DNA of 5,166 nt from Chloroflexota bacterium (GCA_003242205.1 QGUR01000311.1:1-5166); one strand, 5' to 3'; positions 1-5,166 are shown, counted from the first letter of the stretch. Notes: generated from the letters alone by a model not told the origin. Numbers and translations: made by a program.

Positions 1-780
1 CTGGGGTGTGCCAAAGGACACTGGTCGGCCGTTATTATAGCCGAAGCCTTCATAAACCGCGCCGAAATCGAACAGAATCGAAACCGGCGGCAGCAACTGG
101 CGATGCCAGTGTTTTTCGCGATCACCAAAGATCAATTCATGGTTCGGCCCGCTGTTGTAGAGCGACGTCGTAAATGACGGGCCAAGCGCGCCATGCCTGC
201 GAAGCTGGTAATCGACTTCGGCGATAACGTCGAGCTCGGTCATGCCGTGACGCAACGCCTTCACGACATCGGCAAATGCGGCTTCGGTGATTTCTCCCGC
301 CCGGCGCATGACCGCGATTTCTTCTTCGGACTTGATGACGCGCAGTTGCCGCAGCAACTCGGTGGCCGACACGAAGATTGCGTCGGGCAGCAGTTTTTGC
401 AGGTGGATCAGCGTTTCGGCATGCGCGCGGTCGCCCACGGCGATGCGCGGCTTTTGCGGTAGATTGAAGCGCGACAGGATATCCCGAACGAGCGTCTCCG
501 GGTCGTCCCAGTCGCCCAGCACGCGCACTTCCGCGCCTTCGAGCCGGTTCAGGCCGCCAAACTCCGCCGTCATGCGCGGCAGCGCCAGCACCGGCGCATG
601 GGACGGAGACAGCCACGCGCCTTCCAGCCACGCCCCCGGATGGAGCGTCCAGCCGAAGTTCGGCACGTCACGCGGAACGCCGGTCAGATATTCGAGATCG
701 GCGCTGATCGGCAAAAAGGCGACATCCGCCGTCTGACCGAGAAGTTCCTGAAAACGCTGCAATCGTTCATTCAAAGACAT
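1..780 (-). CDS. M24 family metallopeptidase-like protein (Xaa-Pro peptidase/creatinase type), C-terminus cut by window edge
   Basis: The reverse strand is open from ATG at 780 to the left edge, giving 260 residues without a stop. An in-frame TGA at 798-796, with no start codon between, fixes this start; the ribosome site is weak (GAG about 10 nt upstream). Residues 1-135 look like a creatinase N-terminal domain ('ADLEYLTGVPRD'). A linker typical of the family follows ('RVIKSEEEIAVMRRAGE', about 147-163), then the start of the pita-bread domain ('SGPN' at 210-213, 'FDFGAVYEG' at 237-245). In true Xaa-Pro aminopeptidases such as E. coli PepP, this region carries a catalytic His after the G-x-N motif and two metal-binding Asp spaced by 11. 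Here Asp238 is kept, but the second Asp position is Asn249 and the His position is Phe218. The remaining metal ligands (His, Glu, Glu) lie beyond the window. The family is clear; peptidase activity is doubtful. It may be a creatinase-like hydrolase. It is divergent from the ABC transporter genes. Confidence 0.9.
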   Translation of the reverse strand, partial: MSLNERLQRFQELLGQTADVAFLPISADLEYLTGVPRDVPNFGWTLHPGAWLEGAWLSPSHAPVLALPRMTAEFGGLNRLEGAEVRVLGDWDDPETLVRDILSRFNLPQKPRIAVGDRAHAETLIHLQKLLPDAIFVSATELLRQLRVIKSEEEIAVMRRAGEITEAAFADVVKALRHGMTELDVIAEVDYQLRRHGALGPSFTTSLYNSGPNHELIFGDREKHWHRQLLPPVSILFDFGAVYEGFGYNNGRPVSFGTPQ

Positions 781-843
781 GGCACAACACTCGCTTCAGC
801 ATGTAGATAAGACCGGGCAATTGTGTATCGATCAGTGAAAATC

Positions 844-873
844 TTGCCACGATGCAAATATTCCGGCTACAAT
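844..873 (+). promoter_or_regulatory. Predicted sigma70-type promoter for the ABC transporter operon
   Basis: A -35 box TTGCCA (844-849) and a -10 box TACAAT (868-873) are separated by 18 bp. Both are close to the bacterial housekeeping consensus. Transcription would begin near 880, giving a leader of about 75 nt before the substrate-binding protein start at 956. The assignment rests on motif match and position only. No equally good promoter was found on the minus strand for the divergent M24 gene. Confidence 0.6.
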
Positions 874-879
874 TCCGGC
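860..879. repeat. Direct repeat ATTCCGGC x2 around the -10 box
   Basis: The octamer ATTCCGGC occurs at 860-867 and again at 872-879, a 12-bp period. The two copies flank and partly overlap the predicted -10 box (868-873). A perfect 8-bp tandem repeat at this spot could be an operator, although 12 bp is not a full helical turn. No regulator gene is visible nearby, so the role is inferred only from position. Confidence 0.4.
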
Positions 880-880
880 G

Positions 881-906
881 AACGCAATCTTACGTTGCGT
901 TGCAAC
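881..906. promoter_or_regulatory. Inverted repeat in the leader start region, possible operator or 5' hairpin
   Basis: AACGCAA (881-887) and TTGCGTT (895-901) are perfect inverted copies around a 7-nt centre. The overlapping octamer GTTGCAAC (899-906) is itself palindromic. These lie at or just after the expected transcription start of the transporter operon. That is a common place for a repressor site, or the pair could form a short hairpin at the 5' end of the mRNA. The repeats are visible directly; function is inferred. Confidence 0.4.
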
Positions 907-940
907 CATCCCCTGGCGGTAGTCATCGAATCCAAAATCG

Positions 941-946
941 AGGAGG
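941..946 (+). promoter_or_regulatory. Strong ribosome binding site of the substrate-binding protein gene
   Basis: AGGAGG sits 9 nt before the ATG at 956. It is the strongest Shine-Dalgarno match in the window, which fits the high expression usually needed for a binding protein, and it supports this start. Confidence 0.85.
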
Positions 947-955
947 GTTCTTTAC

Positions 956-2530
956 ATGAATAAAGTGCGCGTTCTTTTATTTTTGCTGATCGTCCTGTCA
1001 CTGGCTACCGGCGTAGCGCAAGCGCAGGAAGAACGGATTCTTGTCATCGGCCACGCCGAAAGCACCGACTCGCTCGACCCGGCGCGCGGGTATACCCAGA
1101 CGACGGGCATCATCAATCGTGTGACCTACGAAACGCTGGTCACGTTCCCCGACGAAGATGCCAGTGAGATTCTGCCACTGCTGGCGACCGATTGGACGAT
1201 CAGCGATGACGGCCTGACGTATACCTTCAACCTGCGTGAAGGCGTGACCTTTGCCAATGGCGACCCGCTGACCGCCGAAGATGTTGTATTCTCGGTCAAC
1301 CGCCTCAAATACGTGCAGGGCAGCCCGTCGTTCCTGACGGCAGGCATTGCCGACGTGACCGCGGATGACGAGAGCACCGTCACCTTCACGCTGAGCGCGC
1401 CAAACCCGGCCTTCCTCGCTAACCTGGCGAACAACGCCTTCTCGATTACCAACGCCGAGCAGGTGCGGGCCGCGGGCGGCACGGACGCCGAAGATGCCGC
1501 TTCGACAGACGCCGCCGAGTCGTTCCTGAACAGCACCTCCGCCGGCACGGGCCCGTACATTCTGGAAGCGTGGGACCCGCAGGTGCAGACGGTGCTGGTC
1601 CGCAACGAGAACTACTGGGGCGAGCAGCCGTACTTCGACCGTATCATCATCACCAATATCCCAGAGGCCGCCGCGCAGAAGGCTGCGCTGGAATCGGGCG
1701 AGATTGATCTGGCGCTCGACCTGACCTCCGACCAGATGGTCGGCATGGACCAGAACCCGGATATCGCCATTTCGCGCGGGCCGGGCAACATCGTCCACTT
1801 CCTGCTGATGAACGCGAACGCCGAACAGTGCGGCCCGACAGCCGACCCGCGCGTGCAGAATGCCATTCGCGCCGCGCTGGACTATGAAGGTTATATCGAG
1901 CTGTGGGGCGGCATTACGCCTGCTTCCCCGATGGCTTACGGCATGTTCACCGCCTATGGCCCCGAACACGCGCCATCGCGCGACCTCGACGCAGCGCGGG
2001 CGCTGCTCGAAGAAGCCGGCTATGGCGATGGGCTGGACCTGACGCTTGAGTATCCGAACTTCACGTTCCAGGGCGTCAACATGGACACCAACGCCCAGAA
2101 GATTCAGGCAGACCTCGCGGAAGTGGGCATCAATATCACGCTTGCCCCAAGCGAGCTTCAGGTGGCGCTCGAAGCCTATCGCACGGGCCAGCAGTGCCTG
2201 GGCTACTGGTTCTGGGGGCCGGACATTCTCGACCCGATTGACACGCTGTCGTTCGTTCCCGGCGGCAAGGTCGCGGCCGAGCGCGCGCTCTGGACCGAAG
2301 ATCTGGCCGACCCTGAAATTCTGGAACTGCGCGATCGTGCTCTGGTTGCGACGGATCCGGAAGAGCGCATTGAAATCTTCCAGCAGATTCAGGACTACCT
2401 GCAGAATAACGGTTCGTTCGCCGCGTTCCTGCAGCCCGACGTGCAGACGGCCTTCCGCGCCGACATTCAGGGTTATATCTGGCATCCGCAGTGGCTGGTG
2501 GACGTGAGCCGGCTCAGCCGCGCGGAGTAA
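956..2530 (+). CDS. ABC transporter substrate-binding protein, family 5 (peptide/nickel/opine type)
   Basis: This 524-residue protein should bind a short peptide or similar solute outside the membrane and deliver it to the permeases encoded next. An N-terminal signal peptide has Lys3/Arg5, a hydrophobic core at about 6-18 and an AQA|Q signal peptidase I site after residue 23. There is no lipobox cysteine. The family 5 signature is clear: 'LATDW' at 76-80 and 'DDGLTYTFNLREGVTF' from about 85, followed by 'PLTAEDVVFSVNRL'. Further family blocks are 'GTGPYILEAW' (about 198), 'NENYWG', 'DPRVQNAIRAALDYEGY' (about 296) and 'DILDPIDTLSF'. The length is normal for the OppA/DppA family. The only two cysteines, Cys292 and Cys414, could form a disulfide after export. 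The start is set by the AGGAGG site and the signal peptide. The substrate cannot be told from sequence alone; opines, glutathione and nickel are carried by relatives. Confidence 0.95.
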   Translation: MNKVRVLLFLLIVLSLATGVAQAQEERILVIGHAESTDSLDPARGYTQTTGIINRVTYETLVTFPDEDASEILPLLATDWTISDDGLTYTFNLREGVTFANGDPLTAEDVVFSVNRLKYVQGSPSFLTAGIADVTADDESTVTFTLSAPNPAFLANLANNAFSITNAEQVRAAGGTDAEDAASTDAAESFLNSTSAGTGPYILEAWDPQVQTVLVRNENYWGEQPYFDRIIITNIPEAAAQKAALESGEIDLALDLTSDQMVGMDQNPDIAISRGPGNIVHFLLMNANAEQCGPTADPRVQNAIRAALDYEGYIELWGGITPASPMAYGMFTAYGPEHAPSRDLDAARALLEEAGYGDGLDLTLEYPNFTFQGVNMDTNAQKIQADLAEVGINITLAPSELQVALEAYRTGQQCLGYWFWGPDILDPIDTLSFVPGGKVAAERALWTEDLADPEILELRDRALVATDPEERIEIFQQIQDYLQNNGSFAAFLQPDVQTAFRADIQGYIWHPQWLVDVSRLSRAE

Positions 2531-2552
2531 TCTCCCACGAATGACGCTTTTT

Positions 2553-2585
2553 GTGGTGGGGTGAGGATCAACCTCGCCCCACCAC
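2553..2585 (+). terminator. Strong intercistronic hairpin after the binding protein gene
   Basis: A 14-bp stem pairs 2553-2566 with 2572-2585, closed by a 5-nt loop ATCAA, with one G-U pair (2562/2576). It begins 22 nt after the stop codon at 2530. No U-run follows it, so it is not a standard intrinsic terminator. In binding-protein operons such hairpins commonly protect the upstream mRNA or cause partial termination, so that the binding protein is made in excess over the permeases. That reading is inferred here. Confidence 0.65.
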
Positions 2586-2664
2586 CCCTGTCTGATGCCG
2601 GAAAACGGGTTTCAGAAAGGGAATGCGTCGTTATGCAAGACCGCTGGCTATTTAGGGTACTTTT

Positions 2665-2696
2665 CCCCGCTCGAACAATGACGTTTTGAAGTGGGG
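2665..2696 (+). promoter_or_regulatory. Second hairpin, just upstream of the permease ribosome binding site
   Basis: CCCCGC (2665-2670) pairs with GTGGGG (2691-2696). After a bulged A at 2690, TCGAA (2671-2675) pairs with 2685-2689. This makes 11 pairs, including two G-U pairs, around a 9-nt loop. The stem ends 3 nt before the AGGGGG ribosome site at 2700-2705. It could influence permease translation or cap a processed 5' end. Folding was done by eye. Confidence 0.4.
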
Positions 2697-2699
2697 CCC

Positions 2700-2705
2700 A
2701 GGGGG
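2700..2705 (+). promoter_or_regulatory. Ribosome binding site deciding the TTG start of permease 1
   Basis: AGGGGG lies 6 nt before TTG at 2712. An in-frame TGA at 2706-2708 rules out any earlier start, and the next residues match the usual DppB N-terminus, so this site and the TTG belong together. Confidence 0.65.
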
Positions 2706-2711
2706 TGAAGT

Positions 2712-3734
2712 TTGCCGCTTTACCAGTTCATCCTGCGTCGTATTCTGTTCGTAATCCCGCTGTTGATCGGTATTACACTGGTGGCTTTCCTGATCGCGAA
2801 CGCCGTTCCCGCCGATCCGATCAACGCCAACCTGCCGCAAAGCCAGCTCAATAATCCGGAGATTGTCGAGGCATTCCGGCGTGAGTGGGGGTTGGATAAA
2901 AGCCCGGTCGAACAGTATCTGACGTATCTTGGCAACATTCTGCGGGGAAATCTTGGCCGGTCGATCAAAACGCGCCAGCCGATTGCTGATGATATCGGCC
3001 GTTTCCTGCCGGCGACGATTGAACTGGCGACCGCCGGAACGCTGGCCGGCGTCACCATCGGCATCACGCTCGGCGTGGTGTCGGCGGTCTGGTACAACAG
3101 GCCGGTCGATTTCGCGGCGCGCACGGTCAGTCTGGTAGGCGTTAGCGTGCCGGTATTCGTGCTGGCGCTGCTGGGTCTGGTGATTTTTCACGCGCAGCTT
3201 CGCTGGGTAGCGGGACCGGGGCGGTTGAGCGCGCGCATCGCCAGCCCGCCAGAAGTCACCGGCTTCATGACGGTCGACGCGCTGCTTGCCGGGCAATGGA
3301 CGACTTTCGGCGACGCCATCTCGCATCTGATTTTGCCGGCGACGGTGCTCGGTCTGTATATATCGGGCATCATCGCTCGCGTCACCCGCTCCTCAATGCT
3401 CGAAGTTCTGGGGCAGGACTACATGCGAACCGCGCGGTCGAAAGGGCTGCACGAGCGCGTCGTCATTCTGCGCCATGCCTTCAGAAACGCGCTTATGCCG
3501 GTCGTGACGGTGATCGGCCTGTCCTATGGCAACCTGCTGGCGGGCGCAGTGCTGACCGAATCGATCTTCGCATGGCCGGGCATCGGCCGTTATATGTTCC
3601 GGGCGTCCACGTCGCAGGACTTTCCGGCGATTATGGGCGTCAGCATTTTGATCGCGACTATCTACGTGGTGGTAAATCTCGTTGTCGACATCCTCTACTA
3701 TTTCCTCGATCCGCGTATCCGAACGGCGAGGTAA
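2712..3734 (+). CDS. ABC transporter permease, DppB/OppB type
   Basis: This 340-residue inner-membrane protein is one half of the channel of a peptide-type importer. The N-terminus 'LYQFILRRILFVIPLLIG' is typical of DppB proteins. Six membrane segments can be read at about residues 9-30, 100-127, 138-161, 205-225, 260-281 and 307-332. The cytoplasmic EAA-type loop that contacts the ATPase is at about 237-260 ('TARSKGLHERVVILRHAFRN'), and the C-terminus 'YYFLDPRIRTAR' is the usual DppB ending. The start must be TTG at 2712, because an in-frame TGA lies at 2706-2708 and no later start keeps the first membrane helix. The gene follows the binding protein after 181 bp, and its end overlaps the next permease frame. 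The family and role are certain; the exact substrate is not. Confidence 0.95.
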   Translation: MPLYQFILRRILFVIPLLIGITLVAFLIANAVPADPINANLPQSQLNNPEIVEAFRREWGLDKSPVEQYLTYLGNILRGNLGRSIKTRQPIADDIGRFLPATIELATAGTLAGVTIGITLGVVSAVWYNRPVDFAARTVSLVGVSVPVFVLALLGLVIFHAQLRWVAGPGRLSARIASPPEVTGFMTVDALLAGQWTTFGDAISHLILPATVLGLYISGIIARVTRSSMLEVLGQDYMRTARSKGLHERVVILRHAFRNALMPVVTVIGLSYGNLLAGAVLTESIFAWPGIGRYMFRASTSQDFPAIMGVSILIATIYVVVNLVVDILYYFLDPRIRTAR

Positions 3735-4563
3735 CAACGGCGTCAAAGCGCTATATCTGGCGCGCAAGAACCCGTTGATGGTCCTCGGTATCATCGTCGT
3801 ACTGGGCTGGGTGATCGTCTCCATCCTCGCGCCGCAGCTTGCGCCTTTTGGCCCGCTGCAGCAGAACGTCTCCAACCGGTTACAGCCCCCCGGCGGCGAG
3901 CATATCTGGGGCACGGACGAGTTGGGGCGCGATATTTACAGCCGCGTGCTTTATGGCGGCAACATCACGATTCCGGCGGGCCTCATCGTCATCATCATCG
4001 GAAGCCTGCTTGGCACGATCATCGGGGCGATTGCCGGGTACGCCGGCGGCGTCTGGGACGAGACGATCATGCGCGTGACCGAGCTGTTCATGGCATTCCC
4101 GACCATCATTCTGGCGATGGCCGTGACAGCGGCGCTCGGCCCGGACATCCGCAACGCGATCATCGCGCTGGTCGTCGTCTGGTGGCCCAGCTACGCGCGC
4201 GTCGTGCGCGGCCTTGTCATCAAGACCAAGCACAACGAGTATGTCGAAGCCGCACGCTGCATTGGCGCAACCGAATCGCGGATTCTATGGCGCACGGTGC
4301 TGCCCAACTGCCTCGCGCCGGCGATCGTGCTGGCGACGCTGGACGTTGGCAACGCCATTTTGACGTTCGCCGGACTCAGCTTCCTCGGTCTGGGACCAGA
4401 GCCGACCTCGCCGGAATGGGGCCGCATGGTCGCTGTCGGTATCGATTACTTCGACCAGTGGTGGACGTGGCTGTTCCCCGGCATGGCGATTGCCACGCTG
4501 GTGCTGGCCTTCAACTTCATCGGCGACGGCCTGCGCGACATCTTCGACCCGCGCATGCGCTGA
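3682..4563 (+). CDS. ABC transporter permease, DppC/OppC type
   Basis: This is the second half of the importer channel, 293 residues if started at TTG 3682. The short cytoplasmic N-terminus leads to 'ARKNPLMVLGIIVVLG' and membrane helix 1 at about 32-53. The DppC hallmark 'GTDELGRDIYSRVLYGG' is at about 77-93. Further helices lie at about 96-120, 134-153, 158-175, 214-238 and 263-284. The EAA loop 'YVEAARCIGATESRILWRTVLPN' is at about 187-209, followed by 'FAGLSFLGLGPEPTSPEWG'. The ending 'GDGLRDIFDPRMR' is typical. The start is uncertain. TTG 3682 overlaps the DppB gene by 53 bp and has only a weak GGTGGT upstream. A GAGG at 3728-3731, near the DppB stop, is not followed by a canonical start at a proper distance. 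ATG 3778 is in frame but would fall inside the beginning of helix 1. The reading frame and function are secure. No ATPase gene follows. Confidence 0.93.
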   Translation: MSTSSTISSIRVSERRGNNGVKALYLARKNPLMVLGIIVVLGWVIVSILAPQLAPFGPLQQNVSNRLQPPGGEHIWGTDELGRDIYSRVLYGGNITIPAGLIVIIIGSLLGTIIGAIAGYAGGVWDETIMRVTELFMAFPTIILAMAVTAALGPDIRNAIIALVVVWWPSYARVVRGLVIKTKHNEYVEAARCIGATESRILWRTVLPNCLAPAIVLATLDVGNAILTFAGLSFLGLGPEPTSPEWGRMVAVGIDYFDQWWTWLFPGMAIATLVLAFNFIGDGLRDIFDPRMR

Positions 4564-4565
4564 TA

Positions 4566-4593
4566 ACGGCGGGACCGGCCTTTTAACCGCCGT
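4566..4593. terminator. Possible bidirectional hairpin between convergent genes
   Basis: ACGGCGG (4566-4572) and CCGCCGT (4587-4593) form a 7-bp GC-rich stem around a 14-nt loop. It sits exactly where the permease gene (stop at 4563) meets the end of the DUF4385-like gene (stop at 4583-4585). The four Ts at 4581-4584 lie inside the loop, not after the stem, so it is a poor intrinsic terminator by rule. Its position is the main support. Confidence 0.35.
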
Positions 4594-4984
4594 GCTGCTC
4601 GATGAAGCGCTCCCGCATGGTGGCATATTGCGGATCGCGATCCACCATCCGGAAGGTCTTGGAAAAGATGGCGGCGGCTGTCGGGTGGCCCGCAGGCGCG
4701 GTCGCGTTGCCTTCGCTTTCCCGCGCCCGGCGCAGCGCCAGCCGCAGCAGCCGCCGCACCACGTCCATGCCGACGAAGTCGCCCGCTTCCCGATAGCGCA
4801 AATAAAACTCGTACAACCAGGCGGCGGATTCGCCCGCTTCCCGCGCTGTCGCATAGCGCCAGTGCGCCGAAACCTCCGAGAAATACGGCTGCGCGCTCAG
4901 GGCGATTTCATCATCGCCGTCCAGCGGGTAGCGCTCAGGATGGCGGCGATAGTCGATGGCATTGGTTGGACTCGCTTCATCCAT
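4583..4984 (-). CDS. DUF4385-like protein of unknown function
   Basis: This is a 133-residue soluble protein with no signal peptide or membrane segment. It starts at ATG 4984, with AGGAG at 5000-4996 placed 11 nt upstream. The sequence resembles DUF4385 as I recall it: 'IDYRRHPERY' at 10-19, 'PYFSEVSAHWRY' at 33-44 and 'RYREAGDFVGMD' at 63-74, then an Arg/Leu-rich helix 'RRLLRLALRRAR' at 77-88. It ends in a second short helical block ('IFSKTFRMVDRDPQYATMRERF'-like, about 106-127). Compared with the usual family pattern, the glycine-rich 'GRGEQGV'-type block before 'PY' is replaced by 'DGDDEIAL', and the segment after 'RRAR' is short and Ala/Gly-rich. No biochemical role is known to me for the family. 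It is convergent with the transporter and divergent from the kinase, so it is probably its own transcription unit. The gene call is strong; the family call rests on motif memory. Confidence 0.8.
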   Translation of the reverse strand: MDEASPTNAIDYRRHPERYPLDGDDEIALSAQPYFSEVSAHWRYATAREAGESAAWLYEFYLRYREAGDFVGMDVVRRLLRLALRRARESEGNATAPAGHPTAAAIFSKTFRMVDRDPQYATMRERFIEQHGG

Positions 4985-5004
4985 GCGTGGTAACGCTCCT
5001 GAAA

Positions 5005-5013
5005 TGGTAGAAT
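5005..5013 (+). promoter_or_regulatory. Predicted extended -10 promoter for the kinase gene
   Basis: TGGTAGAAT (5005-5013) matches the extended -10 form TGnTAnAAT. No good -35 box lies 17 bp upstream, which extended -10 promoters can tolerate. Transcription would start near 5020, giving a leader of about 60 nt before the kinase ATG at 5082. Confidence 0.45.
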
Positions 5014-5020
5014 TACCCCG

Positions 5021-5026
5021 ATTTTA
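5021..5026 (-). promoter_or_regulatory. Possible -10 box for the DUF4385-like gene
   Basis: Read on the minus strand, 5026-5021 is TAAAAT, one mismatch from the -10 consensus. It would start RNA near 5014, about 30 nt before the gene's ATG. No clear -35 box is seen upstream, so the call is weak. Confidence 0.3.
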
Positions 5027-5031
5027 CCGGC

Positions 5032-5059
5032 TGCCGGGCGCGATTGCGCTTACCCGGCA
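5032..5059 (+). promoter_or_regulatory. Inverted repeat / hairpin in the kinase leader
   Basis: TGCCGGG (5032-5038) and CCCGGCA (5053-5059) are perfect inverted copies. Inside, GCG (5040-5042) can pair with CGC (5047-5049) around ATTG. The element lies between the predicted start of transcription and the ribosome site at 5071-5075. It could be an operator or a leader hairpin; the sequence alone does not decide. Confidence 0.4.
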
Positions 5060-5081
5060 AACATGAACACGAGGGCCAGCC

Positions 5082-5166
5082 ATGACAGAAGTTCCTGTGC
5101 GCCATCCCCGCATCTGTATGGTCGGAAGTTGCAACGTTGATCTGGTGGCGCGCGTGCCGCGCACGC
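5082..5166 (+). CDS. PfkB/ribokinase-family sugar kinase, N-terminal fragment cut by window edge
   Basis: Only the first 28 codons are present. ATG at 5082 is preceded by GAGGG at 5071-5075 with 6-nt spacing. After a short lead, the peptide reads 'RICMVGSCNVDLVARVPRT'. This matches the first beta strand and substrate-contact motif of ribokinase-type kinases (compare 'VVLGSINADHIL' in E. coli RbsK), with the conserved Asn and Asp at the N-x-D positions. Such enzymes phosphorylate ribose, fructose, adenosine or related compounds using ATP. The glycine motif and the catalytic Asp region lie outside the window, so the substrate cannot be named. Confidence 0.82.
   Translation, partial: MTEVPVRHPRICMVGSCNVDLVARVPRT

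Noticed and set aside
193..810. Several plus-strand open frames of 70-149 codons opposite the M24 gene
   Set aside because: They overlap each other and lie antisense to a continuous, recognisable M24 protein; their translations resemble no family.
998..2485. A 495-codon open frame on the minus strand opposite the binding protein gene
   Set aside because: It is the antisense of a clear family 5 binding protein in GC-rich DNA, its protein is Arg/Val/Gly-rich without recognisable motifs, and it has no supporting promoter or ribosome site.
2591..2616. TCTGA/TCAGA inverted repeat between the two main hairpins
   Set aside because: Only five outer pairs, with mismatches before a 3-bp inner stem; too weak next to the two stronger hairpins.
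2623..2655. A 10-codon ATG frame (MRRYARPLAI) in the gap before the permease, after AAAGGG
   Set aside because: The ribosome-like sequence is almost touching the ATG and the peptide has no attenuator-like codon run; a frame this short is expected by chance.
4490..4993. A 167-codon plus-strand frame overlapping the DppC end and the DUF4385-like gene
   Set aside because: It runs out of frame through the conserved DppC C-terminus and antisense to the DUF4385-like gene, with no start signal of its own.
1..5166. CRISPR array, tRNA or rRNA gene, insertion sequence ends, phage or toxin-antitoxin genes
   Set aside because: No regularly spaced repeats, tRNA-like clover leaf, transposase motif or long terminal inverted repeat was seen; nearly all sequence is accounted for by ordinary genes.

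Overview
The window is bacterial, roughly 60% GC by eye, and gene-dense. It holds five confident protein genes, one more that runs off the right edge, and short intergenic regions. GC-rich codons, TTG starts on two permease genes and the general look of the binding protein would fit Chloroflexota or a similar high-GC soil or water lineage. That placement is an impression, since no marker gene is present.

Layout: (1) 1-780, minus strand: the N-terminal 260 codons of an M24 'pita-bread' family protein (Xaa-Pro peptidase/creatinase type), cut by the left edge. (2) 781-955: a divergent regulatory region with a good sigma70-type promoter for the rightward operon, bracketed by short direct and inverted repeats. 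(3) 956-4563, plus strand: a three-gene peptide/nickel/opine-type ABC importer cassette made of a family 5 substrate-binding protein, a DppB-type permease and a DppC-type permease. The binding protein is separated from the permeases by 181 bp containing two hairpins; the permease reading frames overlap. No ATPase gene follows. (4) 4583-4984, minus strand: a small DUF4385-like protein, convergent with the permeases. (5) 5082-5166, plus strand: the first 28 codons of a PfkB/ribokinase-family sugar kinase, divergent from the DUF4385-like gene, with a hairpin in its leader.

The likely joint role is uptake of a short peptide or peptide-like solute. The secreted binding protein captures it, the two permeases form the channel, and ATPases encoded elsewhere drive transport. 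The divergent M24 protein could act on the imported compound, but its visible active-site residues depart from those of true aminopeptidases, so it may be a creatinase-like non-peptidase or an inactive relative. I found no mobile element, RNA gene, CRISPR array or clearly new system. The most useful leads are the altered M24 active site, the absence of ATPase genes, the hairpins between binding protein and permeases, and the overlapping promoter region before the kinase.
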